Origin: Clostridium sp. BSD9I1
Lineage (GTDB): Bacteria > Bacillota > Clostridia > Clostridiales > Clostridiaceae
Assembly (NCBI RefSeq): GCF_900185645.1
Contig: NZ_FYAM01000023.1
Span: 434,001-498,000, forward strand
Length of the DNA: 64,000 nucleotides
Direction of reading: 5' to 3'
Shown piece by piece: positions 42,833-52,712 of the stretch. Below the pieces are notes generated by a model. The model searched no databases. It had not been told where the DNA came from and was given only the letters and a program-made list of their open reading frames with translations. Positions within the stretch are counted from its first letter, which is position 1. Each line of letters starts with the position of its first letter. A program made the translations under genes and the position numbers.

Positions 42833-43486
42833 TCAAACGTTACTTATCATATCATATATTAATTCTGCAGGATCAAGAATAGGAATAGATGCATATTTTT
42901 TCAACTCACTATGCAGATAAGGAAAATGAGTACATCCAAGAAGAACTACATCTGCATTTATAGAGTTAAAAAACTCCATTACATTTCTAAGTGCAAACTT
43001 TTCAACTATTTTTTCAGCAGATACACCCTTTTCTATTTCCATAACTACAGGAAGTATTCCTATTCCAATAACATTACAATCAGAGTTTACGCTTTGTACA
43101 ATCTTTTCAATACCTGCAGAACTTTGATTATTAGCTGTAAGCACTCCAATACTTTTATATTCAGAAGCAATATTTTTGTAAACAGTAAGTGGAGTAATTA
43201 TTCTTATGTTTTCTTCTATAGATAACTTGTCCATATCGACTGCTACACTTAAAGAATTACAATATATAATTATTGTATCAATACCTTCATGCTTTATTTT
43301 ACTTATTATTTCTCTAATAATATTAGTAAGTTCAATTGGAGATAATATTTGAAGTTTAGACTGTTCTTCCGAACATAAAGATACAGGATATCCTAGTGCA
43401 TTAATCCCTTTTGAATTTAAAAATTCCACTCCCATTTGAGTGTCTACAGGAGTTCCTGCAATTACTCCAACCTTTATACTATTCAA
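42833..43486 (-). CDS. Aspartate/glutamate racemase family protein
   Basis: A 217-residue cofactor-independent racemase-like protein. The two catalytic cysteines of the family are present, in IIIYCNSLSVAV and LLGCTHFPYL, each at the end of a strand in a two-lobed fold. Length is slightly short for glutamate racemase (about 260) and near that of Asp/Glu/hydantoin racemases. The start is the TTG at 43486, with AAGGAG 8 nt before it; the longer GTG frame overlaps the ribosome binding site. It stands alone. Substrate (Asp, Glu or another amino acid) is unresolved. Confidence 0.75.
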   Translation of the reverse strand: MNSIKVGVIAGTPVDTQMGVEFLNSKGINALGYPVSLCSEEQSKLQILSPIELTNIIREIISKIKHEGIDTIIIYCNSLSVAVDMDKLSIEENIRIITPLTVYKNIASEYKSIGVLTANNQSSAGIEKIVQSVNSDCNVIGIGILPVVMEIEKGVSAEKIVEKFALRNVMEFFNSINADVVLLGCTHFPYLHSELKKYASIPILDPAELIYDMISNV

Positions 43487-43859
43487 AGATATCACTCCTT
43501 CATAAACTTATTTAAGATATTTTATTTTTACTTCATTTGAATATCTTCATTAATTATATTCTTTATAATGTTGTAATATGTTTACTCTCATAGCTTCGTA
43601 TTGCTTGAATTTTCAAGTTATAAGAAGTATATTCCTAAATTTTATGTTTTTATTGTATATCTATTTTTTTTAGTTTACTATTAACTTTATTTACATAATA
43701 TTTATTATGTCTTATTATTTCTGCAAATATCGTTTATTATTATATTTGATTGCTAAAAATTATTATATAATATTTTGGGTTTACATTTGAACTTCATTTA
43801 CATAATATTTATTATGACTACTCAACTCTGCCAATGATCTATTTTATGAAAAAATAAAT
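43487..43859. other. Intergenic region with two copies of a palindromic motif
   Basis: Very AT-rich, without an open frame of note. TTTACATAATATTTATTATG occurs at about 43690-43709 and again at about 43797-43816, each containing CATAATA-TT-TATTATG. They lie between the racemase start and the purB terminator and may be operators of the racemase gene. Confidence 0.35.
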
Positions 43860-43881
43860 AGGTTCTCATTAAAGAGAACCT
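43860..43881 (-). terminator. Terminator of purB
   Basis: AGGTTCTC and GAGAACCT pair exactly across six bases; on the minus strand ATTTATTTTTTC follows. Confidence 0.75.
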
Positions 43882-43904
43882 AAAAAACTTGATTATTTTG
43901 TTAT

Positions 43905-45335
43905 TTAAACTTGTATATCAGCTTGTAATCCTAATAACTTTTCATTATCTTTTAATATTGGTTTAACTACTTCTTCAACAAAGTCTATTACCTGAGAAGG
44001 CGCCCTTCCAATAAACTTATTAGGATCTACTGAGCTTAATATTTCTTCCTTAGTCAAATTAAAAAACGAATCATTTGCTATTCTGTCTAAAAGATCGTTG
44101 TTTAATCCTTCAGATTTTACTCTATGCGCAGCTTCCATAGAATGTGTTCTTATTTTTTCATGTAATTCTTGTCTGTCTCCACCTTTTTTCACACATTCCA
44201 TTATTATATTTTCAGTTGCCATAAATGGTAGTTCATCATTAACATGTTTAGCTATAACTTTTTCATATACCACCATGTTGCTACTTACATTTAAGTATAA
44301 GTTAAGCACTCCATCTAAAGCTAAAAATGCTTCTGGAACAGATATTCTTTTATTTGCAGAATCATCTAAAGTTCTTTCGAACCACTGAGTAGATGCAGTA
44401 ATAGCAGGATTTAGAGCATCTACTATTATATATCTTGCAAGTGCCCCTATTCTTTCACATCTCATTGGATTTCTCTTATATGCCATTGCTGAAGATCCTA
44501 TTTGATTTTTTTCAAATGGTTCTTCTACTTCTTTCATACTTTGAAGAAGTCTTATATCATTACTAAATTTATAAGCACTTTGGGCAACTTCTGACAAAGT
44601 GTTTAATACTATTGAATCCAATTTTCTTGGATAAGTTTGACCTGTAACTTTAAAAGCATCCTCAAATCCCATTTTCTCTGAAACCATCTTATCCAATGCT
44701 TTTACCTTATCTTCATTTTCATTAAATAACTCCATAAAACTTGCTTGAGTTCCTGTAGTACCTTTAACTCCTCTAAATCTCATCTTTTCAAGCACAAATT
44801 CTATGTTCTCCAAATCTAAAACCAAATCTTGAATCCATAAAGTTGCTCTTTTTCCTACTGTTGTTAACTGAGCAGGCTGAAGGTGAGTAAATCCTAATGT
44901 AGGCACATCTTTATATTTAACAGCAAACTTAGATAACTCATTAATTACATTTATTATTTTATTTTTTACTACTTTTAATGCTTCTTTCATTATGATTATA
45001 TCAGTGTTATCACCAACATAGCAGCTGGTAGCCCCTAAATGTATAATCCCCTTTGCTGCAGGACACTGTACTCCATAGGCATATACATGACTCATAACAT
45101 CGTGTCTTACTTCCTTTTCTCTTTTTTCAGCAACCTCATAATTTATATTATCAATATTTTTCTTTAATTCTTCTACTTGCTCATCGGTGATATTTAATCC
45201 TAGCTCCTTCTCGCTTTCTGCTAAAGCAACCCATAATTTTCTCCAAGTTTTAAATTTCATTTCATCTGAAAACAAATAACTCATTTCTTTAGATGAATAT
45301 CTAGAGTTTAAGGGTGTATTATATGTATTTCTCAT
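43905..45335 (-). CDS. purB: Adenylosuccinate lyase
   Basis: A 476-residue cytosolic enzyme of the fumarase/aspartase superfamily that makes fumarate from SAICAR and from adenylosuccinate in purine synthesis. The superfamily signature is SSAMAYKRNPMRCERIGALA near residue 285, with the flexible-loop serine pair. His-containing segments HDVMSHVYAYG and TLGFTHLQPAQLT are the other active-site regions. Length is normal for the 475-residue group. GGAGG precedes the ATG. It stands apart from other purine genes, and no purine riboswitch was seen in its leader. Confidence 0.93.
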   Translation of the reverse strand: MRNTYNTPLNSRYSSKEMSYLFSDEMKFKTWRKLWVALAESEKELGLNITDEQVEELKKNIDNINYEVAEKREKEVRHDVMSHVYAYGVQCPAAKGIIHLGATSCYVGDNTDIIIMKEALKVVKNKIINVINELSKFAVKYKDVPTLGFTHLQPAQLTTVGKRATLWIQDLVLDLENIEFVLEKMRFRGVKGTTGTQASFMELFNENEDKVKALDKMVSEKMGFEDAFKVTGQTYPRKLDSIVLNTLSEVAQSAYKFSNDIRLLQSMKEVEEPFEKNQIGSSAMAYKRNPMRCERIGALARYIIVDALNPAITASTQWFERTLDDSANKRISVPEAFLALDGVLNLYLNVSSNMVVYEKVIAKHVNDELPFMATENIIMECVKKGGDRQELHEKIRTHSMEAAHRVKSEGLNNDLLDRIANDSFFNLTKEEILSSVDPNKFIGRAPSQVIDFVEEVVKPILKDNEKLLGLQADIQV

Positions 45336-45456
45336 CTGTTAACCTCCGAATATAAAAAGTTATTTTTCGCTCTTTATTCATATTATAACATAATATTTAT
45401 CCTTTTAACACTATATAGTTCGTATTTATTAATATAAAAATATGTTCTATTAAATA

Positions 45457-45484
45457 GTTCCTAATAATATAATCTATTAGGAAC
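45457..45484. repeat. Perfect 10-bp inverted repeat in the purB/DUF378 divergent region
   Basis: GTTCCTAATA and TATTAGGAAC with an 8-nt centre, about 30 nt before the start of the DUF378 gene. It could be an operator or a hairpin in either leader. Confidence 0.4.
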
Positions 45485-45514
45485 AAAAATTATATTTATT
45501 ATAAGGAGGCAATT

Positions 45515-45733
45515 ATGTACAAGTTTAATCTTTTTGACAAAATTGCATTTATATTAGTTATTATCGGCGCTCTTAATTGGGGACTATTAGGATTATTAAA
45601 CTTTAACTTAGTTAGTGCAATCTTTGGAGAACCTGCAAACCTTTTATCTAGAATACTCTATATAATTGTTGGAGCCGCAGGCGTGTATCTAATATTATTA
45701 CTAGTAAAAATAAAAAAATACTCAAGAACATAA
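45515..45733 (+). CDS. DUF378-family small membrane protein
   Basis: A 72-residue protein with two membrane helices (IAFILVIIGALNWGLLGLL and ILYIIVGAAGVYLILLLV). The ALNWGLLGL segment is diagnostic of the DUF378 (YuzA-like) family, whose function is unknown. AAGGAGG precedes the ATG. Confidence 0.88.
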   Translation: MYKFNLFDKIAFILVIIGALNWGLLGLLNFNLVSAIFGEPANLLSRILYIIVGAAGVYLILLLVKIKKYSRT

Positions 45734-45735
45734 AT

Positions 45736-45757
45736 AAAAGGCGTAAAAACGCCTTTT
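45736..45757. terminator. Bidirectional terminator between DUF378 gene and HPr gene
   Basis: AAAAGGCG and CGCCTTTT pair exactly across six bases, with A/T-rich flanks both ways, between two convergent genes. Confidence 0.85.
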
Positions 45758-45765
45758 ATTATTTA

Positions 45766-46023
45766 TTATTCCATTGTTTCTATTAATTTACTCACTTCTT
45801 CTACAGCTAAAGTTTCATCGTCACCAGATGCAGAAACAGTAATGTTTGCACCACTGGTAACAGCCAAAGAAAGTACTCCTATTAAACTTTTAACATTAGC
45901 TTTCTTGCCATTAAATTCAATGTACACATCAGATTTAAATGATGATGCCTTTTTTACGAGTAGTGTAGCTGGTCTAGCATGAAGTCCTGTAGAACTTTTT
46001 ACAATTATATCTCTTGTTATCAT
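45766..46023 (-). CDS. ptsH: HPr-family phosphocarrier protein
   Basis: An 85-residue protein of the phosphotransferase system. His15 in STGLHARPA is the site phosphorylated by enzyme I. Ser46 in NVKSLIGVLSL is the site for HPr kinase, which in Gram-positives links HPr to CcpA-mediated catabolite control. Both residues are present, so it is HPr rather than the His-lacking Crh. The ATG at 46023 follows AGAGGTG; the longer frame adds 14 residues not found in HPr. No ptsI is adjacent. Confidence 0.9.
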   Translation of the reverse strand: MITRDIIVKSSTGLHARPATLLVKKASSFKSDVYIEFNGKKANVKSLIGVLSLAVTSGANITVSASGDDETLAVEEVSKLIETME

Positions 46024-46105
46024 TAGTATCACCTCTATATAAATTATAACCAATTCATACGCCAATTTCTACTTAGTATTCCATTAATTTAATAATTTAT
46101 AAGTT

Positions 46106-47299
46106 TTATATACATATTTTTATAAAGTTTTCTATTCTATTCAATCCTTCTTGTATATTTTCCATAGATGTTGCATAAGAAATTCGTATAAAGCCGTCTA
46201 TTCCAAACGCTTCTCCTGGAACAGCCGCCACCTTTCCTTTTTCTAAAAGCTTGCTGCAAAAATCTAAAGAACTTTCTATAGTTTCTCCTTCAATAGCTTT
46301 TCCTATGATTTTTGATATATCTATAAATACATAAAAAGCACCTTTAGGCTCAATACAACTTATATTGTCAATGCCATTTATTCTCGTAACTATATAGTCT
46401 CTTCTATTTTTGAATTCTTGCTTCATAACTTGTATAAACTCTTGAGTTCCTGCAAGCGCTTCTAATGACGCATATTGAGCTATAGAATTAGGATTAGATG
46501 TAGTATGGCTTTGTATATTTGACATAAGTTTTACTATTTCTTCACTTGCTGCTGCATATCCTATTCTCCATCCGGTCATAGAATATGTCTTAGAAACTCC
46601 GTTGATAACTATAGTTCTTTTATAAGCATCCTCACTTAGAGAAGCTATGCTCACATGTTCGTCGTCACCATATATAAGTTTTTCATATATTTCATCAGAA
46701 ATTATAATCAAATCATGCTCTTTTGCAAATTCAGCTAATTTAATTAACTCTTCCTTTGTATAAATACTTCCTGTTGGATTATTAGGACTGTTAATTATTA
46801 TAGCTTTTGTTTTATGTGTTATATATTGTTTTAATGATTCGATATCATACTTATAACTATTTTCCTTACTTGTTTTTACAAATACAGGTACTCCATCAGA
46901 AAGTTTTATAAGCTCAGGATAACTTACCCAATAAGGTGTAGCTATTAGCACTTCATCTCCAGGATTTAAGATTGCAAAAAATGCATTTGATAAGCATTGT
47001 TTAGCTCCTGTTGATATTATTATTTGAGAAGATTTATAATTTAAGTTATTATCATTTTTAAACTTATTTATTATAGCTTCCTTTAGCTCAATAATTCCTG
47101 ATGCTGGAGTATATTTGGTATATCCCTTTTCCATAGCCTCTATGGACGCATTTCTAATATTAGCTGGAGTATTGAAATCTGGTTCCCCTGCACCAAATCC
47201 TATTATATCTATACCTTGAGATTTTAATTCCTTAGCCTTAGCTGTTATAGCCAAAGTTATTGATGGTTCTATATTACTTGCTTTTTTTGATAAAATCAT
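46106..47299 (-). CDS. Pyridoxal-phosphate aminotransferase, aspartate aminotransferase-like
   Basis: A 397-residue fold-type I class I/II aminotransferase. The PLP-lysine signature is GVSKTYSMTGWRIGYAA near residue 236, the aspartate pairing with the pyridine nitrogen is in IISDEIYEKL, and NSPNNPTGSIY and RISYATSMENI carry the other binding residues. This is the group of Bacillus-type aspartate aminotransferases. Precise substrate is inferred. Confidence 0.88.
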   Translation of the reverse strand: MILSKKASNIEPSITLAITAKAKELKSQGIDIIGFGAGEPDFNTPANIRNASIEAMEKGYTKYTPASGIIELKEAIINKFKNDNNLNYKSSQIIISTGAKQCLSNAFFAILNPGDEVLIATPYWVSYPELIKLSDGVPVFVKTSKENSYKYDIESLKQYITHKTKAIIINSPNNPTGSIYTKEELIKLAEFAKEHDLIIISDEIYEKLIYGDDEHVSIASLSEDAYKRTIVINGVSKTYSMTGWRIGYAAASEEIVKLMSNIQSHTTSNPNSIAQYASLEALAGTQEFIQVMKQEFKNRRDYIVTRINGIDNISCIEPKGAFYVFIDISKIIGKAIEGETIESSLDFCSKLLEKGKVAAVPGEAFGIDGFIRISYATSMENIQEGLNRIENFIKICI

Positions 47300-47390
47300 T
47301 TGAGCACCCCCACTATTTATATAATATATATAATATATAAAATTTCAACCAATTGCAATTTTATTTTATTAAAATTCTCAAAAAAACAAT

Positions 47391-47414
47391 AAAGGGATTA
47401 GATTTAATCCCTTT
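47391..47414 (-). terminator. Terminator of spoVS
   Basis: AAAGGGATTA and TAATCCCTTT pair exactly around GATT; on the minus strand ATTGTTTTTTTGAG follows. Confidence 0.85.
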
Positions 47415-47432
47415 ACATAATAAATATATTAA

Positions 47433-47693
47433 CTATCTTGGTTGAATTATAAGCTTAATTGCTGTTCTTTCTTCACCATCAATTTCTATATCAGTAAAAG
47501 CTGGTATACATACTAAATCTATTCCGCTTGGTGCTACAAATCCTCTGGCAATAGCTACAGATTTAATAGCTTGATTTAACGCTCCAGCTCCAATAGCCTG
47601 TATTTCTGCCCCTCCCTTTTCTCTTAAAACCCCTGCTAATGCTCCTGCAACTTTATTTGGACTTGATTTTGCTGAAACTTTTAATACTTCCAT
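47433..47693 (-). CDS. spoVS: Stage V sporulation protein S
   Basis: An 86-residue Alba-like-fold protein. The highly conserved family text is evident: KVSAKSSPNKVAGALAGVLR, AIGAGALNQAIKSVAIARGF and IPAFTDIEIDGEERTAIKLI. It acts in spore coat assembly and septation control in Bacillus. AGGAGG precedes the ATG. It lies just downstream of rny, as in many Firmicutes. Confidence 0.95.
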   Translation of the reverse strand: MEVLKVSAKSSPNKVAGALAGVLREKGGAEIQAIGAGALNQAIKSVAIARGFVAPSGIDLVCIPAFTDIEIDGEERTAIKLIIQPR

Positions 47694-47763
47694 AATAAAC
47701 CTCCTATATATATAACTTTATTTATTATTGCTTTATTTATAATATTCTACATATAATGAAAAA

Positions 47764-47811
47764 ATCCTTTTAATTTTGCAAAATTTCTAGTATTTACAAA
47801 ATTAAAAGGAT
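47764..47811 (-). terminator. Terminator of rny
   Basis: ATCCTTTTAATTTTG and CAAAATTAAAAGGAT pair exactly across 18 nt; the minus strand continues with TTTTTTC. Confidence 0.8.
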
Positions 47812-47818
47812 CTATTAT

Positions 47819-49360
47819 TTACTTTGCATATTCTATTGCTCGGGTTTCTCTGATAACATTAACTTTAATTTGACCTGGATATTCCAATTCGCCTTCAATT
47901 TTCTTGACAATATTTCTTGCCATTTCAACTGATCCGGCATCATCTATTTCTTCTGGTTTAACTATTATTCTCACTTCTCTACCCGCTTGAATGGCATATG
48001 ACTTTTCTACGCCTTCATATGAATTTGCTATTTCCTCAAGTTTTTCTAACCTTTTGATGTACGCTTCTAAAGTTTCCCTTCTGGCAGCTGGTCTTGCTGC
48101 AGAAATAGCATCTGCTGCTTGAACTAATATTCCTTCAAGGGATTGGAACTCTACATCACCATGATGAGCTGCTATGGCATTTACTATTACAGAAGATTCA
48201 TGACATTTCTTAGCTATTTCCGCACCTATTAACGCATGCGGACCTTCTACTTCATGATCTACAGCTTTACCAATATCATGGAGTAAACCAGCTCTTTTAG
48301 CAAGCGTAGGATCCATTCCTAACTCAGATGCCATTAAACCGGCTAAGTAAGATACTTCTATAGAATGCTTTAATACATTTTGACCATAACTAGTTCTGTA
48401 TTTCAACCTTCCAAGTAATCTTATTAATTCTGAATGAAGACCATGTACCCCAGTTTCAAAAGTAGCCTGTTCGCCTTCTTCTCTAATATTATTTTCCACT
48501 TCTTTTTTGGCCTTTTCAACCATTTCTTCTATTCTTGCAGGATGAATTCTGCCATCCATTATAAGCTTTTCAAGGGCTATTCTTGCCACTTCTCGTCTTA
48601 TAGGATCAAAGCTTGAAAGAATTACAGCTTCTGGAGTATCATCTATAATTAAATCCACTCCGGTAAGAGTTTCCAAGGTACGTATATTTCTACCTTCTCT
48701 ACCTATTATACGTCCTTTCATCTCATCATTAGGAAGATTCACCACATGTACTGTTGTTTCTGCAACATGATCTGCAGCACATCTTTGAATAGCATATGTT
48801 ATAATTTCTCTTGCCTTTTTATCGGCTTCTTCTTTAGCTCGCGTTTCAACTTCTTTAATCATCATAGCGGTTTCGTGTTTTATTTCCTTGCTAACTTCTT
48901 CAAGCAATATTTCCTTTGCTTGATCTGAAGTTAGACCCGATAGTCTTTCTAACTCTTCTCTTTGCTTAGTGTAAACTTCTTCGATACTTGCTTCTAAGTC
49001 AGCTAATTCCTGCTGCTTTTTATTTAAATTTTCTTCTCTTTTTTCAAGCATATCACTTTTCTTATCAAGCAATTCTTCTCTCTGAAGTATTCTTCTTTCT
49101 AGACGCTGTATTTCATTACGTCTATCTCTAGATTCTCTTTCAAGATCATTTCTTAGTTTGTGGACTTCTTCCTTTGCCTCAAGAATTGCTTCTTTCTTTT
49201 GAGATTCGGCATTTTTTTCGGCCTCACCTATTATTCTCTTGGCTTCTTCCTCAGCATTTGAAATTTTTGCTATGGAAACGTTTTTTCTTATATAAAAATC
49301 CACATATATAGCAACGACTGCTATTACAACAGTTATTACTATAGCATAAACTGGATTCAC
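47819..49360 (-). CDS. rny: Ribonuclease Y
   Basis: A 513-residue membrane-anchored endoribonuclease that starts decay of many mRNAs. It has an N-terminal membrane helix ([19 protein letters not shown]), a long coiled coil (about 30-200), a KH domain ([15 protein letters not shown] near 220) and an HD domain with the metal-binding HD in [15 protein letters not shown]. It starts with GTG, 6 nt after GAGGAGGTG. Order rny-spoVS next to recA is conserved. Confidence 0.95.
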   Translation of the reverse strand: MNPVYAIVITVVIAVVAIYVDFYIRKNVSIAKISNAEEEAKRIIGEAEKNAESQKKEAILEAKEEVHKLRNDLERESRDRRNEIQRLERRILQREELLDKKSDMLEKREENLNKKQQELADLEASIEEVYTKQREELERLSGLTSDQAKEILLEEVSKEIKHETAMMIKEVETRAKEEADKKAREIITYAIQRCAADHVAETTVHVVNLPNDEMKGRIIGREGRNIRTLETLTGVDLIIDDTPEAVILSSFDPIRREVARIALEKLIMDGRIHPARIEEMVEKAKKEVENNIREEGEQATFETGVHGLHSELIRLLGRLKYRTSYGQNVLKHSIEVSYLAGLMASELGMDPTLAKRAGLLHDIGKAVDHEVEGPHALIGAEIAKKCHESSVIVNAIAAHHGDVEFQSLEGILVQAADAISAARPAARRETLEAYIKRLEKLEEIANSYEGVEKSYAIQAGREVRIIVKPEEIDDAGSVEMARNIVKKIEGELEYPGQIKVNVIRETRAIEYAK

Positions 49361-49551
49361 ATGAACACCTCCTCTGCTTCTCTTCTCTATCTATTTTTAG
49401 TAAATATAAAAGCATAGAAAGGTGTCATAGTATTCAAATGGATGTTTTCGCTAAACCAGATTTTGTATTTATTTTATATTAATTTTGTCATTATGTCAAG
49501 TTATATATGTGGAACAGCTAGTTAATTAATCATTATTTTTCTTTTATACTA
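49361..49551. other. Promoter region of rny
   Basis: A 190-nt AT-rich gap between recA and rny. It presumably carries the rny promoter and recA end; no clear terminator hairpin was found. Confidence 0.3.
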
Positions 49552-50598
49552 TTATTTATCATTTTTCGACTGTTTATTGTCTTCACTAGCTTTTTTCTCT
49601 TCTTGCGCTAAAGGCAGTTCATATTTTTGTCTTATCTTAGTTTCAACTTCCTTAAGTAATTCTGGGTTTTCCTTAAAGAATTGTTTAGCATTTTCTCTTC
49701 CTTGGCCAAGTCTTATATCATTATATGAAAACCATGCTCCACTTTTTTGAACTATTTCTTCCTTTACTCCTATATCTAAGACATCACCTGTTCTTGATAT
49801 TCCTTCATTATACATTATATCAAATTCAGCATTTTTAAATGGAGGAGCTACCTTATTTTTAGTTAGTTTTACTCTCGTTCTATTTCCAACAACCTCATCA
49901 CCTTGTTTTATGGAATCTATTCTTCTGATATCCATTCTTACACTGGAATAAAACTTTAAAGCTCTACCACCTGTAGTAGTTTCAGGATTTCCGAACATAA
50001 CTCCTACTTTTTCTCTAAGCTGATTTATAAAGATTGCTACACATTTAGATTTATTAATAGAACCTGCCAATTTTCTTAGGGCTTGAGACATAAGTCTTGC
50101 CTGTAATCCTACATGAGAATCTCCCATTTCACCTTCAATTTCTGCTCTTGGAACTAGTGCTGCTACAGAATCCACTACTATTACATCTATGGCATTTGAT
50201 CTTACTAATGCTTCTGTAATTTCAAGTCCTTGTTCACCTGTATCTGGTTGGGAAACTATTAAATTGTCGATGTCTACTCCTAATTTTTTAGCATAAGATG
50301 GATCTAGTGCATGTTCTGCATCCACATAAGCAGCACTTCCTCCAAGCTTTTGAGCTTCAGCTACTATATGAAGTGCTACAGTAGTTTTACCTGAAGATTC
50401 TGGTCCATATATTTCTATTATTCTTCCTCTTGGTACCCCGCCTATACCTAATGCTATATCTAATCCTAAACATCCAGTAGAAATAGAATCTAAATTTAAT
50501 ACACTGTGTTCTCCAAGTTTCATTATAGATCCTTTTCCAAATTGTTTTTCTATTTGTCCCATAGCTGCTTCAATTGCTTTTAATTTATCATTATTCAT
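49552..50598 (-). CDS. recA: Recombinase RecA
   Basis: A 348-residue ATP-dependent strand-exchange protein and SOS co-protease. Walker A is GPESSGKTT near 65-73, and the RecA signature [14 protein letters not shown] is near 215. The C-terminus is charged ([16 protein letters not shown]). AAGGGGAT precedes the ATG. A LexA box lies about 50 nt upstream, so SOS control is expected. Confidence 0.97.
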   Translation of the reverse strand: MNNDKLKAIEAAMGQIEKQFGKGSIMKLGEHSVLNLDSISTGCLGLDIALGIGGVPRGRIIEIYGPESSGKTTVALHIVAEAQKLGGSAAYVDAEHALDPSYAKKLGVDIDNLIVSQPDTGEQGLEITEALVRSNAIDVIVVDSVAALVPRAEIEGEMGDSHVGLQARLMSQALRKLAGSINKSKCVAIFINQLREKVGVMFGNPETTTGGRALKFYSSVRMDIRRIDSIKQGDEVVGNRTRVKLTKNKVAPPFKNAEFDIMYNEGISRTGDVLDIGVKEEIVQKSGAWFSYNDIRLGQGRENAKQFFKENPELLKEVETKIRQKYELPLAQEEKKASEDNKQSKNDK

Positions 50599-50645
50599 GT
50601 TATCCCCTTAAAGGGAGTCACCATCCTTTCATACTTTTCATCATT

Positions 50646-50659
50646 CGAACATTTGTTCT
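50646..50659. promoter_or_regulatory. LexA (SOS) box upstream of recA
   Basis: CGAACATTTGTTCT fits the Gram-positive LexA consensus (GAAC-N4-GTTC) and lies in the recA promoter region, 48 nt from the ATG. Confidence 0.8.
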
Positions 50660-50705
50660 ACACAATTAATTATATAATAAATTTATTACACGGTCAACAT
50701 AAGAA

Positions 50706-50734
50706 TATAGTTCCTAGAAAATCTAGGAACTATA
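50706..50734 (-). terminator. Hairpin between pgsA end and recA promoter
   Basis: TATAGTTCCTAGA and TCTAGGAACTATA pair exactly (13 bp) around AAA. It lies about 65 nt after the pgsA stop and probably ends that transcript before recA. Confidence 0.6.
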
Positions 50735-50796
50735 GCCATTTAATTACCGCAGTAATTATTATATACAAATTTATATTTTCTAATCAATCCGAATCT

Positions 50797-51378
50797 CTAT
50801 CTGTCAGGTTTTATAGCTTCTTTATTTTTAACAAAATAATCTACCCCAGACACAATAGTTATTATTATAGCAAGTGCCATAGATATTTGAGCAAGTAACT
50901 CTAAATAGCTATATGGTATAACAGTAAATACTGACAAAGTACTTAAACTATCTTTGTTTAAGTTAATTAGTGCTGCTATTATAGCTACTATTTGAGTAAC
51001 TGTCTTAGCTTTCCCCCATCCGCTAGCTGCTATAACTACACCTTCTGCTGCTGCTACACTGCGAAGTCCTGTTACAGCAAATTCCCTTGCTATTATTATC
51101 ATAGCTGCCCAAGCAGGAAGCACTTGAAACTCTACTAATGATACCAGAGCTGCTGTAACTAAAAGTTTATCTGCTAAAGGATCCATAAACTTTCCAAAAC
51201 GAGTTATTTGATTTCTACTTCTTGCTATGTAGCCATCTAGCTTATCTGTAAGAGCTGCCAGGATGAAAATAACAGTTGCTATACTTTTCCCATAAGGCAT
51301 TCCTTTTATTGCCAAAAACACCAGAAATACCGGAACCAAAATCATCCTGATAATAGTTAGTTTATTTGCTAGATTCAT
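50797..51378 (-). CDS. pgsA: CDP-diacylglycerol-glycerol-3-phosphate 3-phosphatidyltransferase
   Basis: A 193-residue membrane enzyme making phosphatidylglycerol phosphate, the first step to PG and cardiolipin. The CDP-alcohol phosphotransferase signature D-G-x2-A-R-x8-G-x3-D-x3-D is visible in DGYIARSRNQITRFGKFMDP. Several membrane helices follow. The start at 51378 follows GGGAG; it overlaps the end of rimO by 17 nt, indicating co-transcription. Confidence 0.93.
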   Translation of the reverse strand: MNLANKLTIIRMILVPVFLVFLAIKGMPYGKSIATVIFILAALTDKLDGYIARSRNQITRFGKFMDPLADKLLVTAALVSLVEFQVLPAWAAMIIIAREFAVTGLRSVAAAEGVVIAASGWGKAKTVTQIVAIIAALINLNKDSLSTLSVFTVIPYSYLELLAQISMALAIIITIVSGVDYFVKNKEAIKPDR

Positions 51379-52702
51379 AATATACAACTCCCATTAAATC
51401 ATATTCTAAATTTTGCTCAATTTTAACTTTAACAAAATCGCCTATATTTAATATTTTATCACATTTAAAATAAATTGCACCATCTATTTCGGGAGTCATT
51501 TCATAATTTCTTCCAATATAATATTCAGAATCAAAATTTTCTACAACAACTTCGTATATCTTACCTACTTTATTTTTATTTATTTCGTAAGAATTTTCTT
51601 GCTGGATAACCATGATTTCCTTTTCTCTTTTTTCTTTTATTTCTTCATCTATTTGATTTTCCATTTCTGCCGCTGGAGTTCCTTCTTCTTGAGAGTATCT
51701 AAATACTCCTAGTTTATCAATCTTAGTATCTCTAACAAATTCTTTTAATTCCTCAAAATCGCTTTCACTTTCACCAGGGAACCCTACAATCAATGAAGTT
51801 CTTATAGCCATACCTGGTATTTCTTGTCTAAGTCTTTGTATTACATTTACTATTTCTTCTTTTCTCCCTCTTCTTCCCATAAGCTTCAGCACATTGTTAC
51901 TTATATGCTGCACTGGTATATCTAAATACTTACATACCTTATCATTAACTTTTATTTCATTTATAAGTTCATCTGTTATTTCTTCTGGGTAACAATAAAG
52001 TACTCTTATCCATTTTATATCATCTATCTTAGATATTTCTCTTATAAGCTCTGGAAGCATCTTTTTATTATATAGGTCTATCCCATATCTAGTTGTATCT
52101 TGTGCAACTAATATTATTTCTTTTACTCCTTGTGCTCCTAAAGATTTAACTTCTTCTAATACACTTTCTATCTTTCTACTTCTATATTTCCCTCTTATAC
52201 GTGGAATTGCACAGTAAGTACAGAAATTGCTGCATCCCTCTCCTATTCTTACATATGCATAATGCTTAGAAGTTGTAAGTACTCTTTGACCTTCGTTTAT
52301 ATTTACATCACTATAATTACAATAAACTGACTTTTCATTATTTACTAAGGCCCTATCTATAGCTTCCTCTAGTTTATCATAGTCATTTACTCCAAGTATT
52401 ACATCAGCTTCAGGTAAAAGTTCTTGCAATTCTTTTCCATATCTTTGAGTTAAACATCCTGTTACAACTATAACCTTACATTTACCTTTACCTTTTTTAT
52501 ATTCACTCATTTCTATAATTGTGTTTATTGATTCTTGCTTAGATGACTCTATAAATCCACAAGTATTTACTAGAATTATATCTGAATCCTTAGGATTATT
52601 GGTGATAGTATAGCTTCTACCTAATTTATCTAATACTATCTCACTATCTACCCTATTTTTATCGCACCCTAAGCTTATTATTCCTACCTTTAATTTTTCC
52701 AT
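51362..52702 (-). CDS. rimO: Ribosomal protein S12 methylthiotransferase
   Basis: A 446-residue radical-SAM enzyme that methylthiolates Asp of ribosomal protein S12. The N-terminal UPF0004 domain has three cluster cysteines (IISLGCDKN, LVNTCGFI, TGCLTQ), the radical-SAM cluster motif is CSNFCTYCAIPRIRGKYRSR near 150, and a TRAM domain ends the protein. MiaB is the close alternative, but ISLGCDKNRVDSE is the RimO form. It sits between ftsK and pgsA. Confidence 0.92.
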   Translation of the reverse strand: MEKLKVGIISLGCDKNRVDSEIVLDKLGRSYTITNNPKDSDIILVNTCGFIESSKQESINTIIEMSEYKKGKGKCKVIVVTGCLTQRYGKELQELLPEADVILGVNDYDKLEEAIDRALVNNEKSVYCNYSDVNINEGQRVLTTSKHYAYVRIGEGCSNFCTYCAIPRIRGKYRSRKIESVLEEVKSLGAQGVKEIILVAQDTTRYGIDLYNKKMLPELIREISKIDDIKWIRVLYCYPEEITDELINEIKVNDKVCKYLDIPVQHISNNVLKLMGRRGRKEEIVNVIQRLRQEIPGMAIRTSLIVGFPGESESDFEELKEFVRDTKIDKLGVFRYSQEEGTPAAEMENQIDEEIKEKREKEIMVIQQENSYEINKNKVGKIYEVVVENFDSEYYIGRNYEMTPEIDGAIYFKCDKILNIGDFVKVKIEQNLEYDLMGVVYYESSK

Positions 52703-52712
52703 ATTTGTCCTC

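Noticed and set aside
45336-45514. Purine riboswitch upstream of purB
   Set aside because: No conserved purine-aptamer loop sequences were found; only a 10-bp inverted repeat is present.
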